NCBI RefSeq assembly: GCF_018734325.1
Contig: NZ_CP073754.1
Coordinates: 310,001 to 374,000, forward strand
Direction: 5' to 3'
DNA length: 64,000 bases
Source of the DNA: Methylomonas paludis
Lineage (GTDB): Bacteria; Pseudomonadota; Gammaproteobacteria; Methylococcales; Methylomonadaceae
Of this stretch, positions 37,886 to 46,581 are shown one piece after another. The position numbers and the translations under genes are program-made. Positions within the stretch are counted from its first letter, which is position 1, and every line of letters begins with the position of its first letter. Under the pieces are notes generated by a model. That model saw only the letters and a program-made list of their open reading frames with translations. It did not search any database and was not told the DNA's origin.

Positions 37886-38857
37886 TTATTTCCCATAGTT
37901 CCTTGATAAGAACTGCAATTTATCCCAAGGAAAATTTTTTAAAATCGCCCAGCTTTGTTTGCCGGCAAATAAAGCAGGATAAGGATTTGCCAAGCCTAGA
38001 GCTGTATAAGACAGCACGTTTTCGGCACGTAAGGAAATCGCTCCACTTTTATCCCAGACAACGAAGCCATAGATTTGAGCGGCTTTGGCAATGATTTTGG
38101 CTACCGATGTCAGTTTTAACGCATCTAAGTTGATAGAGGGATCCAACCTGAAGCGGGTGCCTTCCGGTATCCGATGGGGGAGATTTTTAGGGTTGCTACC
38201 ATCGGAGCGATTAGCTGGCCAGGAAAAGATGCTTTTATCGGCTAGTTCAACCAGTGATATGCCAATGACATGATTGATTTGACCGCTTTGTAGCTCCTCT
38301 GCAGTAATTTGTCCAGCCGCCAAAGGCAAACCCGTGGCCGTGGCTCCATAAGGCCAGGGGAAAATTCCATTAGACTTAGAGAAGTTTTTGATTTGACCGC
38401 CCCAACAGGCTTGCCAAGTACCATTAACATGCCGCATTTTCCAGAATTCCCATAGGCTATCATGGACTGGATCGTATATGGCCATTTCCGCATCACTATC
38501 CGGTGAACTGACGGCGTCGCTCGGTACGGGAATTTTGCTTAGTTGTGCTTTCAAACCTGGATTTGATTTTGTGGAATGTTGGCAATTCCATTGCCGCACA
38601 GACACAGTGGGTGTGCCGGGTTTAGCAATAAATACTGGAGCAGTGTAGGTATCCGTCATTATCGAAACCGTACCATAAAAGGAATTAAACTGACGGATAA
38701 ATTCGGTGACATAATTACCAGAATTGGGGTCCAGAGGGACATCGCTAGGGATGGGTTTATGCCAAAAACTTGATGGTAAGGCTGGTATGCTTGCTGGGCA
38801 AGTCGATCCTGACCATAGCAGTAGCCAAATTATAAAATGTATTTTTGGAATCTTCAT
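37886..38857 (-). CDS. Secreted protein of unknown function
   Basis: This 323-residue protein has a signal peptide (about 1-22, HFIIWLLLWSGSTCPA). ATG 38857 is chosen because the upstream in-frame start at 38935 would bury the signal. The mature part contains DAEMAIYDPVHDSLWEFWKM, ACWGGQIKN, PYGATATGLPLAAGQIT and FVVWDKSGA. These blocks recur in secreted proteins I have seen in other phyla, mainly Actinobacteria, without a known activity. The gene stands alone and converges on mfd. Horizontal acquisition is possible but not shown. Confidence 0.75.
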   Translation of the reverse strand: MKIPKIHFIIWLLLWSGSTCPASIPALPSSFWHKPIPSDVPLDPNSGNYVTEFIRQFNSFYGTVSIMTDTYTAPVFIAKPGTPTVSVRQWNCQHSTKSNPGLKAQLSKIPVPSDAVSSPDSDAEMAIYDPVHDSLWEFWKMRHVNGTWQACWGGQIKNFSKSNGIFPWPYGATATGLPLAAGQITAEELQSGQINHVIGISLVELADKSIFSWPANRSDGSNPKNLPHRIPEGTRFRLDPSINLDALKLTSVAKIIAKAAQIYGFVVWDKSGAISLRAENVLSYTALGLANPYPALFAGKQSWAILKNFPWDKLQFLSRNYGK

Positions 38858-39539
38858 ATTTTTCCTTTGTAATGGCATTAGAAACAGTCGTATATAACTG
38901 CGATCTAATATCCAAGCGTTAGACGAAGCTGGCAAAGTGATAAATATAATGTCTGTGTTGGTGCTGACACATTAATCGCCGTCGGCAGATATTCAATTTG
39001 TGATTTTTTAGGATTTTTCACAGTGAAATCAGTTGGATAAATATTATCTATGATAACTTGCTGTTTTAAATTTTCGGTTTATTTAATTGTTCACTTAAAT
39101 ATCAATTATTTACTTGTCTAATTAATGGTGTCGTTTCATGTGCCGAGCTATGTATTTAGCTACAGATCGAGCGTGACGTGTTCTATCCTCTTCAATTTAC
39201 GTCAGTATTAGAACCATTCGTCTACCCACATATATTATGTACCATAAAAAATGGTTTAGCGGTATTTATGATTTTTAATAAGAAACGAATTGTTATCGTT
39301 AAATGGATTGAAGTCAGAAAGAATGTTCGCTTGGATACCAACACCAGCTGCTCGATATACATCGATCAGATATCAAAAAATTGGTATCGAAACACTGTAC
39401 AAAGTGGTTACGTCTTTATGGCACAACTACCAACTTGAGCATGATTTCCAATAAGCCGTAAGATTATAGCTATCAAATTTCAGTACCTAATGCAGGTGTC
39501 AAAGTGCAATTGACTATAATTCTCTTGGCAGCCATTTTA
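38858..39539. other. AT-rich intergenic region without a supported gene
   Basis: About 680 bp between the secreted protein and the efflux region. One 86-codon ORF (39178-39438) is present but has no family likeness, no good ribosome binding site and AT-driven composition, so I do not call it. Promoters for the flanking genes must lie here. Confidence 0.45.
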
Positions 39540-39759
39540 CCATTACGATTTTTATTGGTGTGATTCCGCTGGCAGGCTATTGTCAGAAAAAATGTGATCA
39601 TGATCACAGCGGCACTATTGAGGCGGCTATCGCGCCGACCAGCCTAAATGTGAGGATTTAACTAAATCTATATTGGTTATTTTGATAACCGGTGGCCTAA
39701 TTTCAGTCAGGCTGACACTTTACACCATTCTGGATGTCTATCTTTCTTTATATGGATGA
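39540..39759 (+). pseudogene. Possible C-terminal relic of an RND efflux pump
   Basis: Just upstream of the outer-membrane factor gene, translation in two frames gives FIGVIPLAGY and then ILVILITGGLISVRLTLYTI, followed by LDVYLSLYG and a stop. This resembles the last two transmembrane segments of RND pumps (GVLPLA then GGLISSTLLTLFVLPVLY). A frame change and extra sequence lie between them. The order RND pump then outer-membrane factor is usual. The match is short, so this is a weak call. Confidence 0.35.
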
Positions 39760-39842
39760 ATTTCGTTAGCTTACACAGAAACGGATTTGTCACAACACTT
39801 TGTATTATGCAGATAAATTCGCCTAAGTTTGTCGAGATTTTC

Positions 39843-41333
39843 ATGAGTTTTCACATCACCAGACCTTTGCTTTACACCCTGTTAGCTAGCCAAATTAACG
39901 CCTGTATGATGGGCCCAGACTATATTCGGCCAAATTTGTCGGTTCCGGTCGAATTTAAGGAAGTCAAAGGTTGGAAATCAGCCCAGCCCAGAGATAATGT
40001 GCAAATAGGTAATTGGTGGGAAATATTTAACGATGCGCGTTTGAATGAGCTGGAAGTGCAGGTAACTCAGGGCAATCAATCCATTCAGCAGGCAGAAGCA
40101 CAATTTCGTCAGGCTGAACATTTAGTGCTGACGGCGCAGGCAGCACTTTCACCAGTAGGTTCTGCTACCACTACGGTTAACCGTTTTGTGGCAGCAAGTG
40201 GCCAGAGCGTGGCCGTATCGGGCTTGAGAAATCTATTTGGCACAGCTTTGTCCTTGACCTGGCAGCCGGATTTATGGGGCAGTGTCCGCCGACAAATTGA
40301 GGCCAATACCTCCAACGCTCAAGCCAGCGCCGCGACCATGCAGGCCTTAAAATTATCTAGTCAGGCGGCTCTGGCAGCAGCTTATTTTCAGTTAAAGACG
40401 CTAGACGCTCAAAAGTCCTTGCTTGATGAAACCGCCGGTGCTTATGCCAAGACTCTGAAAATTACTAAAAATCGCTATACCGTTGGTGTGGCAGCTAAAA
40501 GCGATGTAGTGCTGGCCGAAGCGCAAACTGAATCGGTTCGCGCCCAGGCCATTAATTTGGGCGTGCAACGCGCCCAATTTGAACATGCCATAGCGGTATT
40601 AATGGGTAAAACACCAGCAGAAGTTGCTTTACCAGCTTTACCGCTGGATGTTGATCCGCCGGCAATACCTGTCCAGCTGCCTTCAGAGCTTTTAGAGCGG
40701 CGTCCCGATATTGCCGCCGCCGAACGTCAAGTAGCGGCGGCCAACGCCCAGATTGGTGTCGCCAAAGCCGCTTATTTCCCCACTTTTAGTCTCGGTGTTA
40801 CCAATGGATTCCAGTCTGGATTTTTAGACACCTTGATTAGCCAGTCACACCGCTATTGGTCATTAGGTCCTGCTGCGGGGGCTTTGACCCTGTTTGATGG
40901 GGGAGCCAAAAATGCTCAGTATAAACAAGCTGTTGACAATTTTGACGCCAGCGTAGCCGGCTACCGGCAAACAGTATTAACCGCTTTCCAGCAGGTAGAA
41001 GATAATCTGGCGGCATTAAGGATTATGGAAGAACAAGCCCAAGTGCAGCTTAAAGCCGTCAGGGCGGCCAATGAAGGTTTAAGTTTGACCATTAACCAAT
41101 ATCAGGCCGGTACGGTGAGCTATCTGAATGTGATAACGGCCCAAACCACAGCGCTGACAAATCAACTAACAGCCGTACAACTCCAAGGTAGTCGGCTGAG
41201 TGCTGCGGTACAGTTGATTACGGCTTTGGGTGGCGGCTGGAATTTGCAAATGATACCTAATTCAGAGCAAATCGGCGGAGAAATTAAATGGTCGGATTAT
41301 TTGATTATTCCGATGCTGGATCAAGGCAGTTAA
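39843..41333 (+). CDS. NodT/OprM family outer-membrane efflux lipoprotein
   Basis: This 496-residue outer-membrane factor of tripartite efflux pumps has a signal peptide with lipobox-like INAC (Cys21 from the chosen ATG), MGPDYIRPNLSVP just after it, and two OEP repeats. Typical motifs are NWWEIFNDARLNELE, LTWQPDLWGSVRRQIEA, LLERRPDIAAAERQVAAANA and GTVSYLNVITAQ. The in-frame ATG at 39756 would place 50 residues before the lipid cysteine, so 39843 is preferred. No intact pump or adaptor gene is adjacent; only a possible relic precedes it. Confidence 0.9.
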   Translation: MSFHITRPLLYTLLASQINACMMGPDYIRPNLSVPVEFKEVKGWKSAQPRDNVQIGNWWEIFNDARLNELEVQVTQGNQSIQQAEAQFRQAEHLVLTAQAALSPVGSATTTVNRFVAASGQSVAVSGLRNLFGTALSLTWQPDLWGSVRRQIEANTSNAQASAATMQALKLSSQAALAAAYFQLKTLDAQKSLLDETAGAYAKTLKITKNRYTVGVAAKSDVVLAEAQTESVRAQAINLGVQRAQFEHAIAVLMGKTPAEVALPALPLDVDPPAIPVQLPSELLERRPDIAAAERQVAAANAQIGVAKAAYFPTFSLGVTNGFQSGFLDTLISQSHRYWSLGPAAGALTLFDGGAKNAQYKQAVDNFDASVAGYRQTVLTAFQQVEDNLAALRIMEEQAQVQLKAVRAANEGLSLTINQYQAGTVSYLNVITAQTTALTNQLTAVQLQGSRLSAAVQLITALGGGWNLQMIPNSEQIGGEIKWSDYLIIPMLDQGS

Positions 41334-41860
41334 GGCTATATGTATTCGAGTTAAACATCATCACCATAGATCGGTTTTGTAAGTATTGAAGTGCTGCAAA
41401 GTGTAGATCTAGCTATTCCTGCCGGATCAAATTTCCATTTCCCAATTTTGGCCTCAATCTGATTGGTTTTGCTCATTGGGAGCAAAGTAGAGCGGCTTAG
41501 CATGGCCGTCAGGATTTATGGGTTTATAAAAAGTTGTTTAAAATAAGTAACATATAAAAATACCGACAAATATCCAGATAGGGTCGCAACAAACTCCTCG
41601 CTTCAGTAAATGCACATTCTGCAACACCTTATCAACAAGCTGTGACTTAAATTCAACAGTCAGCATTAGCTTTATCGTATTGAGTCATTGAAATAACAGG
41701 ATTGTTTTTTTGGCACAACAATTGCCATATCTGCGGGGTGCATGGGGTTTAATTTTCAAAAAATGAAATAGCCGGCACGCCGCCTTTTGACCTGTTTAAG
41801 CCTCTCAGGATAAAACCGCTGGGCAGATCAAGAGAATTTCAATTAAATTCGAGATCATTA
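41334..41860. other. 527-bp intergenic region with sigma-54 promoter and leader
   Basis: No ORF is supported. A sigma-54-type promoter lies at 41711. The 120-base leader after it includes GC-rich segments that can pair, such as CTCAG with CTGGG at about 41804-41822. The rest shows nothing I can name. Confidence 0.5.
41711..41726 (+). promoter_or_regulatory. Sigma-54-type promoter upstream of PEP-CTERM/sulfatase operon
   Basis: TGGCAC at 41711-41716, a five-base spacer, and TTGC at 41722-41725 match the -24/-12 consensus TGGCAC-N5-TTGC exactly. Transcription would begin near 41737, giving a leader of about 125 bases. Sigma-54 with the PrsK/PrsR regulators is known to drive PEP-CTERM genes in some bacteria, so the site fits the gene it precedes. 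Confidence 0.7.
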
Positions 41861-42430
41861 ATGAAACTTAAGTTAACTCATTGCTCTTCTGTGATTGTGC
41901 TGGCTTTAGGCTTATGTCATCCAGCTTTTGCCGACTTTAGCAACTACTACAATGTAGCCAATTGGACTATTAACGATAATGCCGGCGGCAGCGTGGATTT
42001 AAGTTCTGCTCCGGCCTCGGTGACCCTAACCAGCGGTAATGCAGGTATTCCCGGCGATACTATATTTTCCATCACGGCAGAGGGGCTTGAAAAAATAGCC
42101 TTTGACTGGTCATATACCACCAACGATTTATGGGGTGAATCCGGTACTGATGCCTTCGGATATGTGCTGAACGGCAATTTCACTACACTGATTGACCCCA
42201 ATCAAGATTCCAGCATACCAACCCAATCGGGCAGTATCGAGTTTATTGTCAATCCTCACGATGTATTTGGTTTTGATGCCAATACCCTGGATGGCTACTA
42301 CGGTTCAGCCGTTACGGTCGTGTCCAATTTTACCGTCACAGCCGTACCGTTAACCGAAACCATCTGGATGTTCAGCGGCGGTCTATTGCTAATGTCCTCT
42401 ATGTTAGGCCGCCGCCGACTCCCAGCCTAA
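41861..42430 (+). CDS. PEP-CTERM-like exported protein
   Basis: This 189-residue protein has a signal peptide (about 1-24, to HPAFA) and a beta-rich, low-cysteine middle domain. The C-terminal sorting signal is built like PEP-CTERM variants: VPLTETIWMFSGGLLLMSSM, then LGRRR. The first block usually reads VPxPAxxWLF, so this is a divergent form. Such proteins are processed by exosortase and can be part of the extracellular matrix; no exosortase gene is in this window. A sigma-54-type promoter precedes it and an arylsulfatase gene follows after 78 bp. Confidence 0.8.
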   Translation: MKLKLTHCSSVIVLALGLCHPAFADFSNYYNVANWTINDNAGGSVDLSSAPASVTLTSGNAGIPGDTIFSITAEGLEKIAFDWSYTTNDLWGESGTDAFGYVLNGNFTTLIDPNQDSSIPTQSGSIEFIVNPHDVFGFDANTLDGYYGSAVTVVSNFTVTAVPLTETIWMFSGGLLLMSSMLGRRRLPA

Positions 42431-42508
42431 CGCCTGTCATTATCACGCTTAAATTAATTTGCGATCATCAGTGGTCGCCACCAACATTGCTCCGATTGAG
42501 GTAACAAC

Positions 42509-44404
42509 ATGTCCATTTTACAAAGCAAAGCCGCACATCAACCACCATTTTCCAAGACACTCATGTCTGCTGGTTTGGCTGTTGCTGCGTTAACCTTGTC
42601 TACCAGCCCCATCACGGCTCAGGCCACCGGTACGCTGGCAGGCTCCAAACCTAATATCCTCTACATTATTGCCGATGACCTTGGTTATTCCGATCTCAGT
42701 GCTTTTGGTGGCGAGATCCGTACTCCCAATATCGACAGTCTGGTAAAATCCGGGCGGATTCTCAGTAATCATCATGTATCTACCGTTTGCGCAGTCACCC
42801 GCTCCATGCTGTATTCCGGCACCGATCATCACTTGGTCGGTGAAGGTACTATGGGCGCTCCTAACGATGAACGCCGTGGTTTACCCGGTTACGAAGGTTA
42901 TTTGAATAATCACGCTTTGAGCATAGCCGAATTACTGAGAGATGGCGGTTATCACACTTATATTGCCGGCAAATGGCATTTGGGTTCTTTGGTTAACTCC
43001 TCTATCAACAAAACCCCGGATCAGTGGGGTTTCGAAAAATCGTTTACCCTGCTTGGTGGTGCTGCCAGTAATCATTTCGGACATGATACCTCTGCCCAAA
43101 AAACTTATACTGAAAACGGCCAATACGTTTCGCTGCCTGCTACCGATGTCAGCGGTCAGCCCTGGTATGACACCAATGTCTACACCCAAAAGATCATCAG
43201 CTATATTGATGCCGACCACGGTGACGGCAAACCATTTGCGGCTTTTGCCACGTTTACCTCGCCTCACTGGCCGTTACAAGTACCGGAGCCATGGTTAAGT
43301 CAGTATTCGGGCTGGTATGACGCAGGTTATGATGTGGTGCGCAATCGGCGTTTGCTCAGACAAAAGCAACTGGGTTTAGTGCCTAACGATTACACTGTGG
43401 CCAGTCAAACCCTACCAGATGCTACCAGTGCTTCACCGGCTACCGCCAATAATGGCAAGGCCGCTGCCAGTTACATTAATGCTAATACGGTTGAAACTGG
43501 AAATTTGCTTAATGTAGATTACGGCCCCGGTTTGGTGGACCCAGTCTGGAATAGCTTGACACCCGCCCAGAAAAAGACCCAGGCCCGCTATATGGAAGTT
43601 TATGCAGGTATGGTCTCCAATTTGGACTACAACGTTGGTCTGCTGATTCAACACCTGAAGAATATTGGTCAATACGATAATACCTACATAGTCTTTCATT
43701 CCGACAACGGTGCCGAAGGGTGGCCGCTTTCTGCGGCGCAAGATACCATCAATGCTAGCAACTTCAATAATCTAGGCAAAGATCAAACCCTAAGACCAAG
43801 CGGTTCGGCTGCTACCAATATTCAATATGGATTACGCTGGGCCGAAGTTAGTGCCACACCATTTCGGTTGAGTAAAGGCTACACCACTGAGGGCGGTACT
43901 TCTTCACCAACTATTATCCATTTGCCTGGCCAAACCACCCAGTACCCCACTTTGCGAGATTTTGTCCATATTCGCGATGTTGCTCCAACATTACTGGAAC
44001 TGGCCGGCATTTCGCAGCCCAGCACGCCGTCAGCTAATGTGGGTGTCAATAATTTGCCGCTGGTGGTTTATAACGGTCGCGATGCTTATCCGATTACCGG
44101 GAAATCGTATTTAAGTGAACTGGCTGGACTCAATACAGGTCCGCTGCATACCGAAGCTGTAGGCGAGGAACAATACGGCCGCGCCTATCTGCGTAGCGGT
44201 CAATGGAAAGCTTTGTGGGTTGAACCGCCATTGGGTCCGGCAGATGGTCACTGGCAGTTGTTCAATATTGTCAATGATAGAGCCGAAACCAATGATGTTT
44301 CGGCCAGCCACCCGGATATTGTTAACCAGCTCTATCAGTCCTGGACAGACTATCTGCATAATACCGGAGGAGTTGAGCCGTTAAGACCGCTTGGCTATTA
44401 CTGA
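42509..44404 (+). CDS. Arylsulfatase with CAVTR active-site motif
   Basis: This 631-residue type I sulfatase has a signal-like N-terminus (to about 40, AQA). The metal-binding start is PNILYIIADDLGYSDLSAFG (D56, D57). The active-site residue is C94 in STVCAVTRSMLYSG, where FGE would convert Cys to formylglycine; canonical sulfatases read C-x-P-x-R, and valine replaces proline here. HIAGKWHLG-type YIAGKWHLGS and FHSDNGAEGW (second metal pair) are present. It likely hydrolyses an aromatic or carbohydrate sulfate ester. A dedicated FGE gene follows directly. Confidence 0.92.
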   Translation: MSILQSKAAHQPPFSKTLMSAGLAVAALTLSTSPITAQATGTLAGSKPNILYIIADDLGYSDLSAFGGEIRTPNIDSLVKSGRILSNHHVSTVCAVTRSMLYSGTDHHLVGEGTMGAPNDERRGLPGYEGYLNNHALSIAELLRDGGYHTYIAGKWHLGSLVNSSINKTPDQWGFEKSFTLLGGAASNHFGHDTSAQKTYTENGQYVSLPATDVSGQPWYDTNVYTQKIISYIDADHGDGKPFAAFATFTSPHWPLQVPEPWLSQYSGWYDAGYDVVRNRRLLRQKQLGLVPNDYTVASQTLPDATSASPATANNGKAAASYINANTVETGNLLNVDYGPGLVDPVWNSLTPAQKKTQARYMEVYAGMVSNLDYNVGLLIQHLKNIGQYDNTYIVFHSDNGAEGWPLSAAQDTINASNFNNLGKDQTLRPSGSAATNIQYGLRWAEVSATPFRLSKGYTTEGGTSSPTIIHLPGQTTQYPTLRDFVHIRDVAPTLLELAGISQPSTPSANVGVNNLPLVVYNGRDAYPITGKSYLSELAGLNTGPLHTEAVGEEQYGRAYLRSGQWKALWVEPPLGPADGHWQLFNIVNDRAETNDVSASHPDIVNQLYQSWTDYLHNTGGVEPLRPLGYY

Positions 44405-44411
44405 GGTTAGC

Positions 44412-45428
44412 ATGGCATTAGGATTAAAATCCTGGGGCAAAGCAGGCTCGGCCTGCTTTGCTTTCGCCTGTACGGTGCTAATCGCGGCCTACGGATTGAT
44501 ATTCATTGGCTCCGTCAGCATATACCCGGCGCAACTGGGAAATTCGGAGCTTTGTAGACATTATTCTGGATTGCCCGGCAATTGGCGCATCAAGCCCTTG
44601 GCGGGTATGGTGTACATACACAATGGCGAATTTAAACTGGGAACTACTTTGGGATATGAGGAAGAACGTGATGAAATTGTCACCCAGGTTAAGGGATTCT
44701 GGATAGATCAAACCGAAGTAACTGTCGCGCAGTTCAGTGATTTCGTGTCCGCAACCGGATACATCACCGAAGCTGAACGCGAAGGCGGTGGTGTGGTATT
44801 TAGAACACCAGATGAAACCGTCCCGAATCAACAACCTTATGCCTGGTGGACCTATGACAAATCGGCCAATTGGCGGCATCCAAATGGTTTGGAAAGTAGT
44901 GCTGCAGCAAACCAGCCAGTCACATTGGTGACATTTAATGATGCCCTGGCTTATGCAAAATGGCTGGGTCGCGATCTGCCCACCGAAGCAGAATGGGAAT
45001 ATGCGGCTAAAGCTCATCGGCAAGGTGCTGAACTGGAAAAAGAACCCAGAGATGCTCAAGGCAAACCGCGTGCAAATTTCTGGCAGGGAAATTTTCCCAA
45101 TTTAAATACCCAGGAAGACGGCTATGCCGGCCTAGCTCCGGTGGGCTGCTATCCTGGCAATGATTTTCAGTTATACGATATGATAGGTAATGCTTGGGAA
45201 CAGACCAAAGATATATACACGGAGTCGCATCAGGCCTATGCTCAGCGTTTGTCTGCGGTTGATAGCCAAAAAGCAGACCGGCCTATGGTGGTTAAAGGCG
45301 GCTCACATTTGTGCGGCCGTAATTTCTGTGTCCGTTACCGACCTTCCGCACGCGAAGCACATGAAGCCAATCTAGCTATTTCTCATATCGGTTTTCGTAC
45401 GGTACAGCGAAATTTTGGTTTGTTTTAA
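44412..45428 (+). CDS. Formylglycine-generating enzyme, membrane-anchored
   Basis: This 338-residue FGE-sulfatase domain protein has one N-terminal membrane helix (about 14-36). It oxidises the sulfatase active-site cysteine to formylglycine with O2 and copper. The two copper-binding cysteines are present as C301 and C306 in GGSHLCGRNFCVRYRPSAR. Other family blocks are PLAGMVYIHNGEFKLG, WIDQTEVTVAQF, LPTEAEWEYAAK and DMIGNAWEQTKD. ATG 44412 with GAGG ahead is chosen over 44391, which would overlap the sulfatase stop. The anchor suggests action at the periplasmic face or during export. Confidence 0.93.
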   Translation: MALGLKSWGKAGSACFAFACTVLIAAYGLIFIGSVSIYPAQLGNSELCRHYSGLPGNWRIKPLAGMVYIHNGEFKLGTTLGYEEERDEIVTQVKGFWIDQTEVTVAQFSDFVSATGYITEAEREGGGVVFRTPDETVPNQQPYAWWTYDKSANWRHPNGLESSAAANQPVTLVTFNDALAYAKWLGRDLPTEAEWEYAAKAHRQGAELEKEPRDAQGKPRANFWQGNFPNLNTQEDGYAGLAPVGCYPGNDFQLYDMIGNAWEQTKDIYTESHQAYAQRLSAVDSQKADRPMVVKGGSHLCGRNFCVRYRPSAREAHEANLAISHIGFRTVQRNFGLF

Positions 45429-45443
45429 ACCGGAGTAGGTCGA

Positions 45444-46448
45444 GTGTCAATAGCTGAGACAACAACGATAAATCCCTTCGATACGGTATCGTTCAATTGT
45501 ACGGCATGTGGTAAATGCTGTAATTCACCGCCTTTGTTAAGTGTACCGGAGCTGCTGCATCATGAATCGCTTTTTGTCGGTAGTCTGGCCTTGCGCCGCA
45601 TCAGTTCCCCGGAATCCGAAGCCAGTTTTGATGCTAGGCGCGGTTTGATTTTAAGTAATTCCGATAGTGCCTTATTAACAGAAACGCTTGATGCTCAGTT
45701 ATTTAGCGCTAAACAGACAAAATCTGCAGACTTTTATGTTTCGCTAATGCCTATGGCCATCGATTATGAATCGTTGAAAAAATGTCCGGCTTTAGCCGAG
45801 AACAACCAATGCCGGATCCAGCATAATCGTAAACCAGTGGTTTGCAGCATGGTACCTTTTGATTCACTTTATCCAGACAGTTTGCAACATCTGGTGCTGC
45901 AAAGCCGGCATTATGGGGAAGAATGTATTATGAGCGGCACTAAAGCCGGCTATCAAGTTGTCATAGAAAAACAGCAAGTGGTCAGCCAGGAATATCAGAC
46001 AGCTTTACAGCAGCGTCGCGCCGAATTGATTTTGGAAAAAACTGTTTGGGCCAATCAGGTTTACACCGCATTGGAGCAGCAATTGTTGAGTAATCCACAG
46101 GAATTGGCAAAAATCCCAATAGACACCGGTCTGTTATCCATTTCAATTTTGCCTATGTTAATGGTGTTATGTGAGATTTCCGAGCCATGCGCAAATCGGT
46201 GTTTGCAATATATTAACGCCCAAATTGATTTAATCGACAGTAAAATTGCCCAGGCAATCGCCAGAAAAATACCGGCGGATAAGGCAATGACCAAAGAATT
46301 TAGATTCTTTAAGGAAAAATATCTGCAATTTAGGCCTTATCTGCTGAACAAACTGGCACAGCCGAATTTTCGCAAAGATATGATTCCATCCGAGCAAGTC
46401 AATGCCGTGGAAAATTATCTGGGGATTGTTTTTAACGCAACCGGATAG
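45444..46448 (+). CDS. YkgJ family cysteine-cluster protein
   Basis: This 334-residue protein starts with the PF03692-type cluster FNCTACGKCCNSPP (C19, C22, C25, C26) and has later cysteines in KKCPALAENNQCRIQHNRKP and VVCSMVPF that complete a zinc or iron-sulfur site. The C-terminal half is helical and unassigned. Family function is not settled. GTG is used as start, with GGAG 11 bases ahead. It lies 15 bp after the FGE gene, so the three genes form an operon; a role in sulfatase maturation or metal supply is conceivable but unproven. Confidence 0.85.
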   Translation: MSIAETTTINPFDTVSFNCTACGKCCNSPPLLSVPELLHHESLFVGSLALRRISSPESEASFDARRGLILSNSDSALLTETLDAQLFSAKQTKSADFYVSLMPMAIDYESLKKCPALAENNQCRIQHNRKPVVCSMVPFDSLYPDSLQHLVLQSRHYGEECIMSGTKAGYQVVIEKQQVVSQEYQTALQQRRAELILEKTVWANQVYTALEQQLLSNPQELAKIPIDTGLLSISILPMLMVLCEISEPCANRCLQYINAQIDLIDSKIAQAIARKIPADKAMTKEFRFFKEKYLQFRPYLLNKLAQPNFRKDMIPSEQVNAVENYLGIVFNATG

Positions 46449-46537
46449 CAGATTTTGGCAGAGCAACTCAGTGTCGCGAAATAATAACGCGACAATCTGC
46501 TTGATCAATACATGTGATCGGCAAATAAGTACTAGCA

Positions 46538-46574
46538 GTTTATCCTCTGGCACTTAAAGCACCAGAGGATAAAC
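46538..46574. terminator. Convergent bidirectional hairpin
   Basis: GTTTATCCTCTGG pairs perfectly with CCAGAGGATAAAC (13 bp) across an 11-base loop. It lies between the converging YkgJ and phosphatase-like genes and can stop both transcripts. Confidence 0.7.
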
Positions 46575-46581
46575 TAATCGC

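Noticed and set aside
39178-39438. 86-codon ORF between the secreted protein and efflux genes
   Set aside because: There is no family likeness or ribosome binding site, the region is AT-rich, and it probably occurs by chance.
41770-41840. Glycine-riboswitch-like stretch in the PEP-CTERM leader (CCTCTCAGGATAAAACC)
   Set aside because: Only the CTCTCAGG-like piece agrees; the companion CGCCGAAGG part and tandem aptamer layout are missing, and the downstream genes do not concern glycine.
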